From the NCBI RefSeq assembly GCF_900106755.1, contig NZ_FNNN01000025.1:1-64000 (forward strand): DNA of 64,000 nt. Reading direction: 5' to 3'. The position numbers and the translations under genes were made by a program. The notes beneath the pieces are model-generated. The model did no database searches, was not told where the DNA came from, and worked only from the letters and a program-made list of their open reading frames with translations. Shown in pieces: positions 37,601 through 46,258 of the stretch (the stretch's first letter is position 1; every line of letters begins with the position of its first letter). The DNA comes from Bacteroides faecis MAJ27. GTDB taxonomy: Bacteria; Bacteroidota; Bacteroidia; Bacteroidales; Bacteroidaceae.

Positions 37601-38779
37601 ACGCCTCCGGGAGGACATGTTCTGCTCTCCGTATCTCCTGCCATGAGAAACGGTCAAGGCTATTGCCGGATAACGGTTTCGGATACGGGTGCGGGGATTC
37701 CGGAAGAGTTGCAGAAACATATTTTTGAATCGTTCATAACAGGCGATAATAGACCGGAAATGTCAACAAAGGCAGGAGTGGGACTACATATTGTGAAGAC
37801 TACGATGGACTTGCATCATGGATTGGTTACTTTAAAGAGCGTGCCTGATGAAGGGAGTACCTTTGCCCTTTATATTCCCGAAGGAAAAGCGCATTTTGCA
37901 AAAGATACTTATGAGCTTGTAGACGCTCAGCAGGAAAAAATAAAGGATGAGGATTTGGAACCAGAGTCGTTTTCTCCGGCGTCGGAAAATAATGTGCAGG
38001 AGGCGGGAGTTAAAAAGAGTCTGCTGATAATAGAAGATAATGAAGATGTCCGTGAATATATCCGGAGCTTATTTGCTTCCAGATATACTGTCTATGAAGC
38101 CGGGGATGGGGAGGAAGGAGTGCGGGTGGCAAAAGAACAGTTGCCCGACCTTATAATCTCGGATGTGATGATGCCCGTAAAAGACGGTTTTACTTGCTGT
38201 CGGGAAATTCGTAGGCAGCAGGAGACTGCTCCTATTCCTATTCTGATGTTGACCGCTAAAGCGGAGGATATTGATATCATGCAGGGCTGCAATAGCGGAG
38301 CGGATGATTATATGATGAAACCGTTTAATCCGGAGGTATTAAAAACAAAAGTGGATAACTTGATTTTGCAGCGTGAGCGATTGAAACGGATTTATACAAA
38401 AGCTCTGATGCTGAAACGGAAGTCAGAAGAAGGAGAGAAAGAAGATGCCTTTTTGCAGCGGCTTATCTCTATAATAGAAGCCAATCTTTCTAATGTAGAC
38501 TTTAATGTAAAGATGTTGGCGGAGCAATTGAACATGAGTCAGCCAACCTTATACCGGAAGGTGAAACAGCGCAGTGAATTGTCGGTTATTGATATGATCC
38601 GCAGTATACGTATAAGCAAGGCGGCAACATTAATTCTGGAGAACCACTATTCAATTCAGGAAATCTCGGAAATGGTTGGGTATTCCGACACCCGTACTTT
38701 GCGTAAGCACTTTATGGAACAGTTTGGCGTATCCCCCTCTAAATATATAAATAGCGCTGATTTATATTCTATAGGTTGA
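34670..38779 (+). CDS. Hybrid two-component system sensor-regulator (HTCS) of the sulfatase/fucosidase operon
   Basis: I place the start at ATG 34670, which gives a clean signal peptide (MKHLNLILTLLILICYPLH) and 1369 residues; an upstream in-frame ATG at 34583 adds a hydrophobic 29-residue stretch and is less likely. The order is reg_prop propeller sensor (DGFMWFGTDNGLSRYDG and later blades), Y_Y_Y domain, a membrane segment (about 790-810), kinase with H856 in GVAHELRTPLTLI, ATPase domain (NLLSNAFKYTPPGG), receiver with D1165 in LIISDVMMP, and an AraC HTH. Divergent placement implies it controls the sulfatase operon. Its 3' end overlaps the convergent sigma54 regulator by 11 bp. Confidence 0.94.
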   Translation: MKHLNLILTLLILICYPLHPAYAFFDKDIQLLTMRDGLADNTIPCIYKDEDGFMWFGTDNGLSRYDGKTIQNFKPAEAYVSVSGIVRLSDDLLGVVSDGFLYYFNRKLETFLPKCVDSAISTGVTHVLVADDSSYWGISGSRLILYQWEIEQGEEEGEYAVRVNIQKEFQLLEEKTELFSSICYREEDKNGIWLTTNRGNLILFHPDTPESYQKISLADGKPLQVTSILNKDGIVWISTIAKGIVRYHTKSGHIDRISFGGTGKENLLSHTDVYQIVFVGNNRYLAVTWGGYTLLMPDEKQPEELTSEIYSNTHTQIYRNLETRMISAYYDPNGLLWIGTNGGGVMYSDLRSQFYDRYYQDRHNEICSILLDDNHRVWLATYHKGIMRSDMPYVQGKKLSFSKVDTGSGKSEETMLCALEDADGNLWFGNIDGTLTVCHIRTGRFVVHSLLVDGVANRASVWALYMDNKNRLYVGTGDGLLLYNHQESTCVKLSAERYLNEKRQPFIRAIVQTKDGTIWLGTSNMGVCRLVESASGDISVENGYEGRMNMEYRSVRSLLASSDGNLYIGYTDGFAVLSPRENSISAHYTTNNGLCSNFIGCMAEDNEGHVWLGSNSGISRYGRRQHLFYNYYIAGSNRSAIFSDKTLFFGNNQSLTYFNPEEINAYPTNERVLITGLEVDNRPVGIGEKVNNQIILNQIISSAERIVLDNDNRDFSLSFNNLSYSDERQKYNYRLLPYQGNWLISDEGERASYTNLPAGDYVFEVRNIYPNGETGEVTSLKIVILPHWSQTFVFRLFVSLLLLGGVAYGMRLIKLRQKRMEHEMQMKHELLTVSLEREKEHQIRVERENFFTGVAHELRTPLTLILAPVQELMKRYSPSEDFYKKLQLIYKNATSLHTLVDQLLYIQKIEAGMVRLQLSETDLVQLVRNVSEPFRQMSEIRQLHFDVDLPDERLLYWVDEGKITSAVQNLLSNAFKYTPPGGHVLLSVSPAMRNGQGYCRITVSDTGAGIPEELQKHIFESFITGDNRPEMSTKAGVGLHIVKTTMDLHHGLVTLKSVPDEGSTFALYIPEGKAHFAKDTYELVDAQQEKIKDEDLEPESFSPASENNVQEAGVKKSLLIIEDNEDVREYIRSLFASRYTVYEAGDGEEGVRVAKEQLPDLIISDVMMPVKDGFTCCREIRRQQETAPIPILMLTAKAEDIDIMQGCNSGADDYMMKPFNPEVLKTKVDNLILQRERLKRIYTKALMLKRKSEEGEKEDAFLQRLISIIEANLSNVDFNVKMLAEQLNMSQPTLYRKVKQRSELSVIDMIRSIRISKAATLILENHYSIQEISEMVGYSDTRTLRKHFMEQFGVSPSKYINSADLYSIG

Positions 38780-40142
38780 TATTATATAGTTTCAGTTTAT
38801 TATATAATGTCTTCCGGTCGATATTGAGCAATTGTGCTGCCTTACTTTTATTATTTCCGGTCTGGCGCAATGCTTCCAGAATGTGTTCTTTCTCCGTCTC
38901 TTCATTGCGTAGCGCCATACTTGCCGGACAAGCAGTAGTCGTCTCCAGCAATTCGGTTCCTAATTCAAGAAGAGTGATGAAACTGCCTTGTGCCAGTAAA
39001 GTAGCTCTTTTAACGATATTCTTCATCTGGCGTAAGTTGCCCGGCCAGTGATAGTTGAGCAAAGCTTGTGATGCTTTCGAGTCGAAACCGATCAGGTGTT
39101 TGTCAAGCTCCTTGTTTGCCTGGTCGAGGAAGAAATTGGCAAACAGCAGTATGTCTTCTTTTCGTTCTTTCAGGTCGGGCATCCGCAGGGTAAATTCGTT
39201 GATACGGTGGAAAAGGTCTTCACGGAAAGTTCCCTTTTCGATGGCCTGTTCCAGATTCTCGTTGGTAGCAGAAACCAGACGGATATCAACCGCTACTTCC
39301 TGTGTGGAACCGACCGGACGGATCTTTCTCTCTTGCAGGGCACGGAGAAGTTGTATCTGCACCTCATAGCCGAGATTGCCTATCTCATCCAAAAAGATAG
39401 TACCGCCATTGGCTGCAACAAACGCTCCTGTTTTGTCAGTCAGTGCTCCTGTAAAAGAGCCTTTCACGTGACCGAAGAATTCGGATGCGGCTAATTCTTT
39501 GGGAATCGAACCGCAATCTACCGCGATAAACGGTTTATCGTTTCGTTTACTCAGTTGATGGATACGGTGTGCCACATACTCTTTTCCCGTTCCGCTGGAG
39601 CCGTTGATCAGTACGGACATATTAGTTGGAGCGACCAGACCTACATAATTATAGAGTTGCTTGGCGGCATCACTTTCTCCTTCCAGATAAGCATGATGAG
39701 TCTCGGCATTATTGGAGGATACGGCAGAAGTACTTTTTTTTGCAGGGGCTTTGGCAGTGTTATGAACGGCTGAGGTTTCTTTCGCTTGCAAAGCTTCCGA
39801 CATTTTTTTCAGCAATTCTTCCGGGTTCACCGGTTTGGCAACGTAGTCACGTGCTCCCAGTTTCATAGCCTGCACTGCCGATTGGATATCGGCATAGCCG
39901 GTCATAATAATCAAAGGTATATCGATTCCCTTTTCGTTCATCCACTTCAGAAGATCGATACCATCGTGATCGGGTAAACGCAAATCGGACAGGATCAAGT
40001 CTGCTCCTTGTCCTTCAATGTGCTTCTGGGCACGGGCAATGTTACTCACTGACGATACTTCAAACCCTTTTTTTCCTAGCCAGGTTTTCAGCATCATTCC
40101 GAAAGTGATATCGTCTTCAATAATTAATATGGATTTCATCAT
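38769..40142 (-). CDS. Sigma54-dependent NtrC-family response regulator
   Basis: The 457-residue protein has a receiver (1-125, phospho-acceptor D53 in LILSDLRLP), an AAA+ domain (about 150-385) with Walker A GSSGTGKE, Walker B GGTIFLDEIG and the sigma54-contact loop written GSFTGA in place of the usual GAFTGA, and a Fis-type HTH at the C-terminus (NNKSKAAQLLNIDRKTLYNKL). It activates sigma54 promoters when phosphorylated. No kinase is next to it; the hybrid kinase with HPt domain at 43780-46212 is the nearest possible partner. Two ATGs are adjacent at the start. Confidence 0.93.
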   Translation of the reverse strand: MMKSILIIEDDITFGMMLKTWLGKKGFEVSSVSNIARAQKHIEGQGADLILSDLRLPDHDGIDLLKWMNEKGIDIPLIIMTGYADIQSAVQAMKLGARDYVAKPVNPEELLKKMSEALQAKETSAVHNTAKAPAKKSTSAVSSNNAETHHAYLEGESDAAKQLYNYVGLVAPTNMSVLINGSSGTGKEYVAHRIHQLSKRNDKPFIAVDCGSIPKELAASEFFGHVKGSFTGALTDKTGAFVAANGGTIFLDEIGNLGYEVQIQLLRALQERKIRPVGSTQEVAVDIRLVSATNENLEQAIEKGTFREDLFHRINEFTLRMPDLKERKEDILLFANFFLDQANKELDKHLIGFDSKASQALLNYHWPGNLRQMKNIVKRATLLAQGSFITLLELGTELLETTTACPASMALRNEETEKEHILEALRQTGNNKSKAAQLLNIDRKTLYNKLKLYNINL

Positions 40143-40169
40143 ACTCTCTTTTGCCTCTTTTTAATGCTG

Positions 40170-40177
40170 CAAAGGTA
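40170..40177 (-). promoter_or_regulatory. Candidate -7 element for the sigma54 regulator gene
   Basis: The minus strand reads TACCTTTG, matching TAnnTTTG, 28 bases before the start codon. Confidence 0.4.
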
Positions 40178-40198
40178 AGAGGATTTGGGCGAAAGTAG

Positions 40199-40206
40199 TA
40201 TATTTG
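40199..40206 (+). promoter_or_regulatory. Candidate -7 element for the cyclophilin gene
   Basis: TATATTTG matches TAnnTTTG, 26 bases before the ATG at 40232. With the opposite-strand box at 40170 it makes a tight divergent promoter pair. Confidence 0.45.
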
Positions 40207-40231
40207 CAAACTTAAATTAAATAAAAGTGTT

Positions 40232-41071
40232 ATGAAAAAGATTGCATACTTACTATTAACCATATCGTTTTGCGGACTTACAGCCTGCAAAACCGGAACA
40301 AAAAAAGGAGGAAATATGGACAACGAAACGTTGGTTAAGATTGAAACAACCTTGGGAGACATCAAGGTTAAGTTGTATAACGAGACGCCTAAACATCGTG
40401 ATAATTTCATTAAACTGGCGGAAGAGGGTGTTTATGAAGGAACGCTGTTCCATCGTGTTATCAAAGATTTCATGATTCAGGCAGGTGATCCGGATTCAAA
40501 GAATGCACCGAAAGGAAAGATGCTGGGAGCAGGAGATGTGGGTTACACACTTCCGGCTGAGTTTGTATATCCGAAGTATTTTCACAAAAAAGGTGCTTTG
40601 TCGGCTGCCCGTCAGGGAGACAATGTGAATCCGAAGAAGGAATCTTCCGGTTGCCAGTTCTATATTGTAACAGGTAAAGTCTACAATGATTCCACTTTGC
40701 TGGGCATGGAAAGCCAGATGAATGAAAATAAGATCAATGTTATTTTCAATACATTGGCTCAGAAGCATATGAAGGAAATCTATAAGATGCGGAAAGAGAA
40801 CGATGAAAACGGTCTCTATGAATTGCAGGAAAAACTTTTTGCGCAGGCTCAGGAAGAAGCTGCCAAGCAACCGGAATTTCATTTCACACCGGAGCAGGTC
40901 GAGGCTTACACGACAGTAGGAGGTACTCCGCATTTGGACGGCGAATATACGGTCTTCGGCGAAGTGGTAGAAGGGATGGATATTGTGGATAAAATCCAGC
41001 AGGTGAAAACCGACCGTAGCGACCGCCCCGAAGAAGACGTGAAAATAGTAAAAGTAGAAGTACTAGATTAA
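40232..41071 (+). CDS. Cyclophilin-type peptidyl-prolyl isomerase, lipoprotein
   Basis: The 279-residue protein has a lipobox (GLTAC, modified C19) and a cyclophilin fold. Visible motifs are FHRVIKDFMIQAGD (about 73-86), ALSAARQGD and SSGCQFYIVTG. A charged helical insertion of about 65 residues (about 155-220, KHMKEIYKMRKENDENG) splits the fold before the last strands (DGEYTVFGEVVEGMDIV), common in Bacteroidales versions. It catalyses proline cis-trans isomerisation of envelope proteins. It is 5 bp before the M16 peptidase gene, so the two are probably co-transcribed in envelope protein quality control. Confidence 0.93.
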   Translation: MKKIAYLLLTISFCGLTACKTGTKKGGNMDNETLVKIETTLGDIKVKLYNETPKHRDNFIKLAEEGVYEGTLFHRVIKDFMIQAGDPDSKNAPKGKMLGAGDVGYTLPAEFVYPKYFHKKGALSAARQGDNVNPKKESSGCQFYIVTGKVYNDSTLLGMESQMNENKINVIFNTLAQKHMKEIYKMRKENDENGLYELQEKLFAQAQEEAAKQPEFHFTPEQVEAYTTVGGTPHLDGEYTVFGEVVEGMDIVDKIQQVKTDRSDRPEEDVKIVKVEVLD

Positions 41072-41076
41072 GTAGA

Positions 41077-42315
41077 ATGAAGATTAACAGGCATATTCTG
41101 GATAATGGGTTGCGTTTGGTACACTCGCAGGACGAAAGTACACAGATGGTAGCTCTTAATATATTATATAATGTGGGAGCACGCGACGAACATCCCGAAC
41201 ATACCGGCTTCGCCCATTTGTTCGAACACTTGATGTTCGGAGGTTCGGTGAATATCCCCGATTATGATATGCCGCTGCAACTGGCAGGCGGTGAGAATAA
41301 TGCCTGGACCAATAATGACATCACCAATTACTACCTCACTGTACCCCGGCAAAATGTAGAAACCGGTTTTTGGCTGGAATCTGACCGTATGCTGAGCCTC
41401 GATTTCAGTGGGCGGAGTCTGGAAGTACAGCGTGGAGTAGTAATGGAAGAATTCAAGCAACGTTGCTTGAATCAGCCTTATGGAGATGTTGGTCATCTTT
41501 TGCGCCCTTTGGCATACCGGACACATACTTATCAGTGGCCTACCATTGGGAAAGATTTGTCGCATATAGCCAATGCGACACTGGAAGAAGTGAAAGCATT
41601 CTTCTTCCGTTTCTATGCCCCGAACAATGCAATCTTGGCTGTAACGGGGAATATTGCTTTTGAAGAAGCAGTCGCATTGACGGAGAAATGGTTTGGGCCT
41701 ATCCCTCGCAGGGAGGTTCCTCAACGGAATCTTCCGCAGGAACCGGAGCAGACGGAAGAAAGGCGGTTGACGGTAGAGCGAAACGTACCCCTTGATTCTT
41801 TATTCATGGCGTATCATATGTGCAGCCATGATCATCCGGATTATTATGCTTTTGATATATTGTCGGATTTGTTGAGTAACGGTCGTTCCAGTCGTTTGAA
41901 TCAGCATCTGGTGCAACAAAAGCAACTGTTTTCAAGTATTGACGCTTATATCTCCGGTAGTGTGGATGCCGGATTATTCCATATCTCCGGCAAACCTTCG
42001 GCAGGTGTATCGCTGGAACAGGCGGAAGCGGCTGTGCGTGAAGAACTGGAGCGTTTGCAACAAGAACCTGTAGACGAACAGGAACTGGAAAAAGTAAAGA
42101 ATAAATTCGAATCGACACAGATATTCGGCAATATCAATTATTTGAATGTCGCTACCAATCTGGCATGGTTCGAACTGTTAGGCAGAGCGGAAGACATGGA
42201 AAAGGAAGTGGACCGTTATCGCGCTGTTACTGCCGGACAGTTGCAAAGAGTTGCCCAGTCTGCTTTCCGGCAAGAGAATGGAGTGATACTTTATTATAAA
42301 AAACAAGTGTCCTGA
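41077..42315 (+). CDS. M16-family zinc metallopeptidase
   Basis: The 412-residue protein carries the inverted zinc motif HxxEH (H47-L-F-E50-H51) in GFAHLFEHLMFGG, with the distal glutamates in the GVVMEEFKQR helix. There is no signal peptide, so it is probably cytoplasmic despite its lipoprotein neighbour. The protein has the N-terminal active domain and the C-terminal inactive M16 domain (FMAYHMCSHDHPDYYAFDIL, SDLLSNGRSSRL). M16 peptidases degrade short or unfolded peptides in a closed chamber. Only 5 bp separate it from the cyclophilin gene. Confidence 0.92.
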   Translation: MKINRHILDNGLRLVHSQDESTQMVALNILYNVGARDEHPEHTGFAHLFEHLMFGGSVNIPDYDMPLQLAGGENNAWTNNDITNYYLTVPRQNVETGFWLESDRMLSLDFSGRSLEVQRGVVMEEFKQRCLNQPYGDVGHLLRPLAYRTHTYQWPTIGKDLSHIANATLEEVKAFFFRFYAPNNAILAVTGNIAFEEAVALTEKWFGPIPRREVPQRNLPQEPEQTEERRLTVERNVPLDSLFMAYHMCSHDHPDYYAFDILSDLLSNGRSSRLNQHLVQQKQLFSSIDAYISGSVDAGLFHISGKPSAGVSLEQAEAAVREELERLQQEPVDEQELEKVKNKFESTQIFGNINYLNVATNLAWFELLGRAEDMEKEVDRYRAVTAGQLQRVAQSAFRQENGVILYYKKQVS

Positions 42316-42400
42316 TTCTCTCCTTTGGAGTGGGACATTTTATAGAGGCAACATCGGGATGCAAAGTTGCCGGGATATGCGATTAACTACGGAAAAATAA

Positions 42401-43759
42401 ATGAGAAATATCTATAGTATATATAAGGAACATTACAAGGCACTGCTCTCTCTCGGATTGCCCATTGTAATCGGGCAAATAGGAGTTATCGTGCTTGGTT
42501 TTGCCGATACGTTGATGATTGGACACCATAGTACGATAGAACTGGGTGCTGCCTCCTTCGTTAATAATGTATTCAATCTGGTGATTATTTTCAGCACAGG
42601 TTTCTCGTATGGGCTGACTCCTATTGTAGGAGGCTTGTATGGAACTCATCAGTATGCTCCGGCAGGACAGGCATTGCGCAACAGTTTGCTGGCAAATTTA
42701 TTGGTAGCACTCTTACTCACAATTGCTATGACTGTCCTTTACTTCAATGTGGAGAATCTGGGGCAGCCGGAGGAACTTATTCCTCTGATTAAACCTTATT
42801 ATCTGGTTCTGCTGGCTTCACTTGTCTTTGTGATGCTTTTCAATGGCTTCAAGCAGTTTACGGATGGAATTACGGACACTAAAACTGCCATGTGGATATT
42901 ACTCGGTGGAAACGTACTGAATATCATTGGTAATTATATCCTGATATACGGAAAGCTGGGCTTGCCGGAAATGGGTTTGCTGGGTGCCGGTATCAGTACG
43001 CTGTTCTCGCGTATCGTGATGGTGATCGTGTTTGTTATTATCTTTATGCGGAGTCCGCGTTTTCTTCGTTTTAAACTCGGCTTTTATCGTTTGGGATGGT
43101 CTAAAACTATCTTCGGACGTTTAAATTCTCTGGGCTGGCCGATTGCTTTTCAGATGGGGATGGAGACAGCTTCGTTCAGTTTGAGTGCGGTGATGATTGG
43201 CTGGTTGGGCACGATTGCACTGGCTTCTCATCAGGTCATGCTGGCCATTTCTCAGTTTACTTTCATGATGTATTATGGGATGGGAGCTGCTGTAGCTGTC
43301 CGTGTGAGTAACTTTAACGGGCAGGGCGATATACTCAATGTACGTCGTTCGGCTTATGCCGGTTTTCATCTGATGATGGCGTTGGGTGTTGTGCTTTCTT
43401 CTATTGTATTCCTTTGCCGCAATTATTTGGGAGGCTGGTTTACCGACAGCACCGAGGTGGCGGCTATGGTGACTTCACTGATTTTCCCATTCTTGGTATA
43501 TCAGTTTGGCGATGGATTGCAGATTACCTTTGCCAATGCTTTGCGTGGAATCTCAGATGTGAAATTAATGATGCTGATTGCCTTCATTGCTTATTTCCTC
43601 ATTTCGCTTCCGGTCGGTTACTTTTGCGGATTTGTGCTGGAATGGGGGATAATAGGTGTCTGGATGGCATTTCCTTTTGGGTTGACCAGTGCCGGTCTGA
43701 TGTTATGGTGGCGTTTCCATCAGAAGACGAAACTTCCGTCCCCGATTCAAAATAAATAA
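42401..43759 (+). CDS. MATE-family multidrug/Na+ efflux transporter
   Basis: This 452-residue integral membrane protein has about twelve hydrophobic helices and the MatE repeats. Typical sequence is LPIVIGQIGVIVLGFADTLMIGHHS near the start (quoted in part), and LGWPIAFQMGMETASFSLS opening the second half. MATE proteins export cationic compounds by Na+ or H+ antiport; the substrate is unknown. It lies 20 bp before the hybrid kinase gene and may be co-transcribed with it. Confidence 0.93.
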   Translation: MRNIYSIYKEHYKALLSLGLPIVIGQIGVIVLGFADTLMIGHHSTIELGAASFVNNVFNLVIIFSTGFSYGLTPIVGGLYGTHQYAPAGQALRNSLLANLLVALLLTIAMTVLYFNVENLGQPEELIPLIKPYYLVLLASLVFVMLFNGFKQFTDGITDTKTAMWILLGGNVLNIIGNYILIYGKLGLPEMGLLGAGISTLFSRIVMVIVFVIIFMRSPRFLRFKLGFYRLGWSKTIFGRLNSLGWPIAFQMGMETASFSLSAVMIGWLGTIALASHQVMLAISQFTFMMYYGMGAAVAVRVSNFNGQGDILNVRRSAYAGFHLMMALGVVLSSIVFLCRNYLGGWFTDSTEVAAMVTSLIFPFLVYQFGDGLQITFANALRGISDVKLMMLIAFIAYFLISLPVGYFCGFVLEWGIIGVWMAFPFGLTSAGLMLWWRFHQKTKLPSPIQNK

Positions 43760-43779
43760 TTCAAAATCTTTATTTGCCT

Positions 43780-46212
43780 ATGGCTTCCTTCCGCTTCACC
43801 AAACTGAAAATAACCATTGGCTATATTTTGCTGTTGGCGATTCTTCTCTTTTCTCTGGTGTTTGTGCATCAGGAAATGGAAACACTGTCGGCTGCAGACG
43901 ATCAGCAGAATCTGAGAACAGACAGTCTGCTGACCCTTCTTCACGAAAAGGACCAGAATACCCTTCAGATGCTGCGGGTATTGAGCGAGGCGAATGACAG
44001 CTTGCTTTCCGCTTCAGAAATTGAAGAAATCATCTCCGAACAGCAGGATTCGGTGATTACCCAGCAACGGGTACAGCATCGGGTCATTACCAAACGCGAT
44101 TCTTTGATAACTACCCCCAAAAAGAAAGGCTTTTTCAAACGCTTGGGGGAAGTGTTCGCACCTTCTAAAAAAGATACTGCCGTGTTGGTCAACACTTCTC
44201 TGGAAGTGGCTACCGATACAATTCTGGAACCTGTTAAGTCGGCGGATTCTCTTCAGCATAAGATTCGCATGGCTACCGAAGAGAAACGCTTGCAACGGCG
44301 AAGAACGATCCGGCGTACCAGTACGAGGTATCAGCGGATGAACACACAGTTGACCGCAAGAATGGATAGCCTGATTAAGGGGTATGAGGAGAAAATGACT
44401 GAACGTGCCCGTCAGGATGCGGCACTTCAGCAGGAGGTGAGGATGCGTTCGGCAAGCATCATTGCAGGCATCGCTATTGGTGCTGTATTCCTGTCTGCTT
44501 TTTTTCTGATTCTGATCATGCGGGATATCACTCGCAGCAATCGTTATCGAAGCCAGCTTGAAGAAGCGAATAAGCGGGCGGAAGATTTGCTTGTCGCCCG
44601 TGAAAAGCTGATGCTTGCTATTACCCATGACTTCAAGGCACCGTTGGGCTCTATCATGGGATATACGGAACTGTTGTCCCGGCTGACCGAAGATGAACGG
44701 CAACGATTCTACCTGGACAATATGAAGAGCTCTTCGGAACATTTACTGAAGTTAGTAAGCGACTTGCTTGATTTTCACCGTCTCGATCTTAATAAGGCAG
44801 AAGTGAACCGGATTGTTTTTAATCCGTCCCAGCTATTTGAGGAAATCCGTGTTTGCTTTGAACCGCTGACAGCGGCAAAAGGCTTGGTATTGCAATGTCA
44901 TATTGCTCCGGAGCTATCGGAGAAGTATATCAGTGACCCTTTGCGCATTCAGCAGATTGTGAATAATCTCTTGTCCAATGCTGTGAAATTCACTCAGCAG
45001 GGTGAGATAACGTTATCTGTCAGTTATGATGCTTCGAAGCTGACCATTGCGGTCTCGGATACCGGAAAAGGCATGGCGTCAGAAGATCGGGAACGTATTT
45101 TTCAGGAATTTACCCGCCTTCCCGGTGCGCAGGGAGAAGAAGGATTCGGGCTGGGATTGTCTATCGTACATAAGTTGGTTCTTCTGCTTGAAGGTACCAT
45201 CGATGTGCAAAGTACCTTGGGAAAAGGAAGTTGCTTCACTGTCGTGTTGCCACTCTTTCCGGTAGGTAAGTCGATTGTGGAGAATAAGCCTTTTGGAAGC
45301 AGAATCAGAAAAATACCGGCAGGTGCAGAGGTTCCCGGAGAGGATGCTTCTTCTGAAGAGAATACATTGAATGAAGAAACAGACGCTATCCCACCTATGA
45401 AGGTTATCCGTGTGCTTCTGATTGATGATGATAAGATTCAGCTGAACCTGACTGCTGCCATGCTGAAGCAACATGGCATTGATGCAGTCTGTTGTGAACA
45501 ATTGGAGGAACTGACAGAACAATTGCGTTCTTCAACTTTTGATGTACTGCTGACTGATATACAGATGCCTGCTATCAACGGCTTTGATCTGGTAAAATTA
45601 TTGCGTGCCTCTAATATCCCTCAGGCCCGTAATATTCCGGTAATTGCTGTCACGGCACGCAGTGAAATGGATGAAAAGGCGTTGCATGAACATGGCTTTG
45701 CCGGATGCCTGCACAAGCCTTTTACAGTAAAAGAACTGTTGCTGACCTTGAATGAAGGTCAGATGGCGGCTGATGAGGCACATATAACACACGATATGCA
45801 ACTGACAACAGATGCACTACCTGAAGAGAATCCCTCGACAGAGATTGATTCAAAGCGTGAAAGTGCTCATCCTTCATTCAATTTCTCTGCACTTACCGCC
45901 TTCTCGGAAGATGACCCGGAAGCAGCACGTTCCATTATCCGGACTTTTGTCGAAGAGACCGGAAAGAATGCCGAACGGATGCAGCAGGCATTGGTTGACA
46001 GGGAGGTGGACGGAATTGCCGCCATGGCTCATAAACTGCTTCCTCTTTTTATTTTAATAGGTGTTTCTGAGTCAGTTGCTCCATTAAAATGGCTGGAGTC
46101 TTGTCGTGGAGAAGCGTTCTCCGATGATATAGAAAAGACTGCGTTGGAAGCGCTGGAGGCAGTTCGCAAAGTGATTCGCGCTGCTGAAGATTATGGTCTG
46201 GAGGCATGTTAG
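43780..46212 (+). CDS. Hybrid histidine kinase with receiver and HPt domains
   Basis: Start is ATG 43780 (MASFRFTKLKI), 810 residues; an in-frame TTG two codons earlier is less likely. A first membrane helix (about 10-32) and a second (about 225-250) enclose a charged, partly coiled-coil region. The kinase has H283 in AITHDFKAPLGSIMGYTELL and an ATPase domain (NNLLSNAVKFTQQG, GFGLGLSIVHKL). A receiver follows (D593 in LLTDIQMPAINGFD), then an HPt domain with H751 in AAMAHKLLPLF. Such tripartite kinases pass phosphate to a separate regulator; the nearest is the sigma54-type one at 38769. The sensed signal is unknown. Confidence 0.93.
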   Translation: MASFRFTKLKITIGYILLLAILLFSLVFVHQEMETLSAADDQQNLRTDSLLTLLHEKDQNTLQMLRVLSEANDSLLSASEIEEIISEQQDSVITQQRVQHRVITKRDSLITTPKKKGFFKRLGEVFAPSKKDTAVLVNTSLEVATDTILEPVKSADSLQHKIRMATEEKRLQRRRTIRRTSTRYQRMNTQLTARMDSLIKGYEEKMTERARQDAALQQEVRMRSASIIAGIAIGAVFLSAFFLILIMRDITRSNRYRSQLEEANKRAEDLLVAREKLMLAITHDFKAPLGSIMGYTELLSRLTEDERQRFYLDNMKSSSEHLLKLVSDLLDFHRLDLNKAEVNRIVFNPSQLFEEIRVCFEPLTAAKGLVLQCHIAPELSEKYISDPLRIQQIVNNLLSNAVKFTQQGEITLSVSYDASKLTIAVSDTGKGMASEDRERIFQEFTRLPGAQGEEGFGLGLSIVHKLVLLLEGTIDVQSTLGKGSCFTVVLPLFPVGKSIVENKPFGSRIRKIPAGAEVPGEDASSEENTLNEETDAIPPMKVIRVLLIDDDKIQLNLTAAMLKQHGIDAVCCEQLEELTEQLRSSTFDVLLTDIQMPAINGFDLVKLLRASNIPQARNIPVIAVTARSEMDEKALHEHGFAGCLHKPFTVKELLLTLNEGQMAADEAHITHDMQLTTDALPEENPSTEIDSKRESAHPSFNFSALTAFSEDDPEAARSIIRTFVEETGKNAERMQQALVDREVDGIAAMAHKLLPLFILIGVSESVAPLKWLESCRGEAFSDDIEKTALEALEAVRKVIRAAEDYGLEAC

Positions 46213-46258
46213 ATCTCAGCTACTATGTGCTTCAGGTTAAGCTCCCGGTGTACGACCT

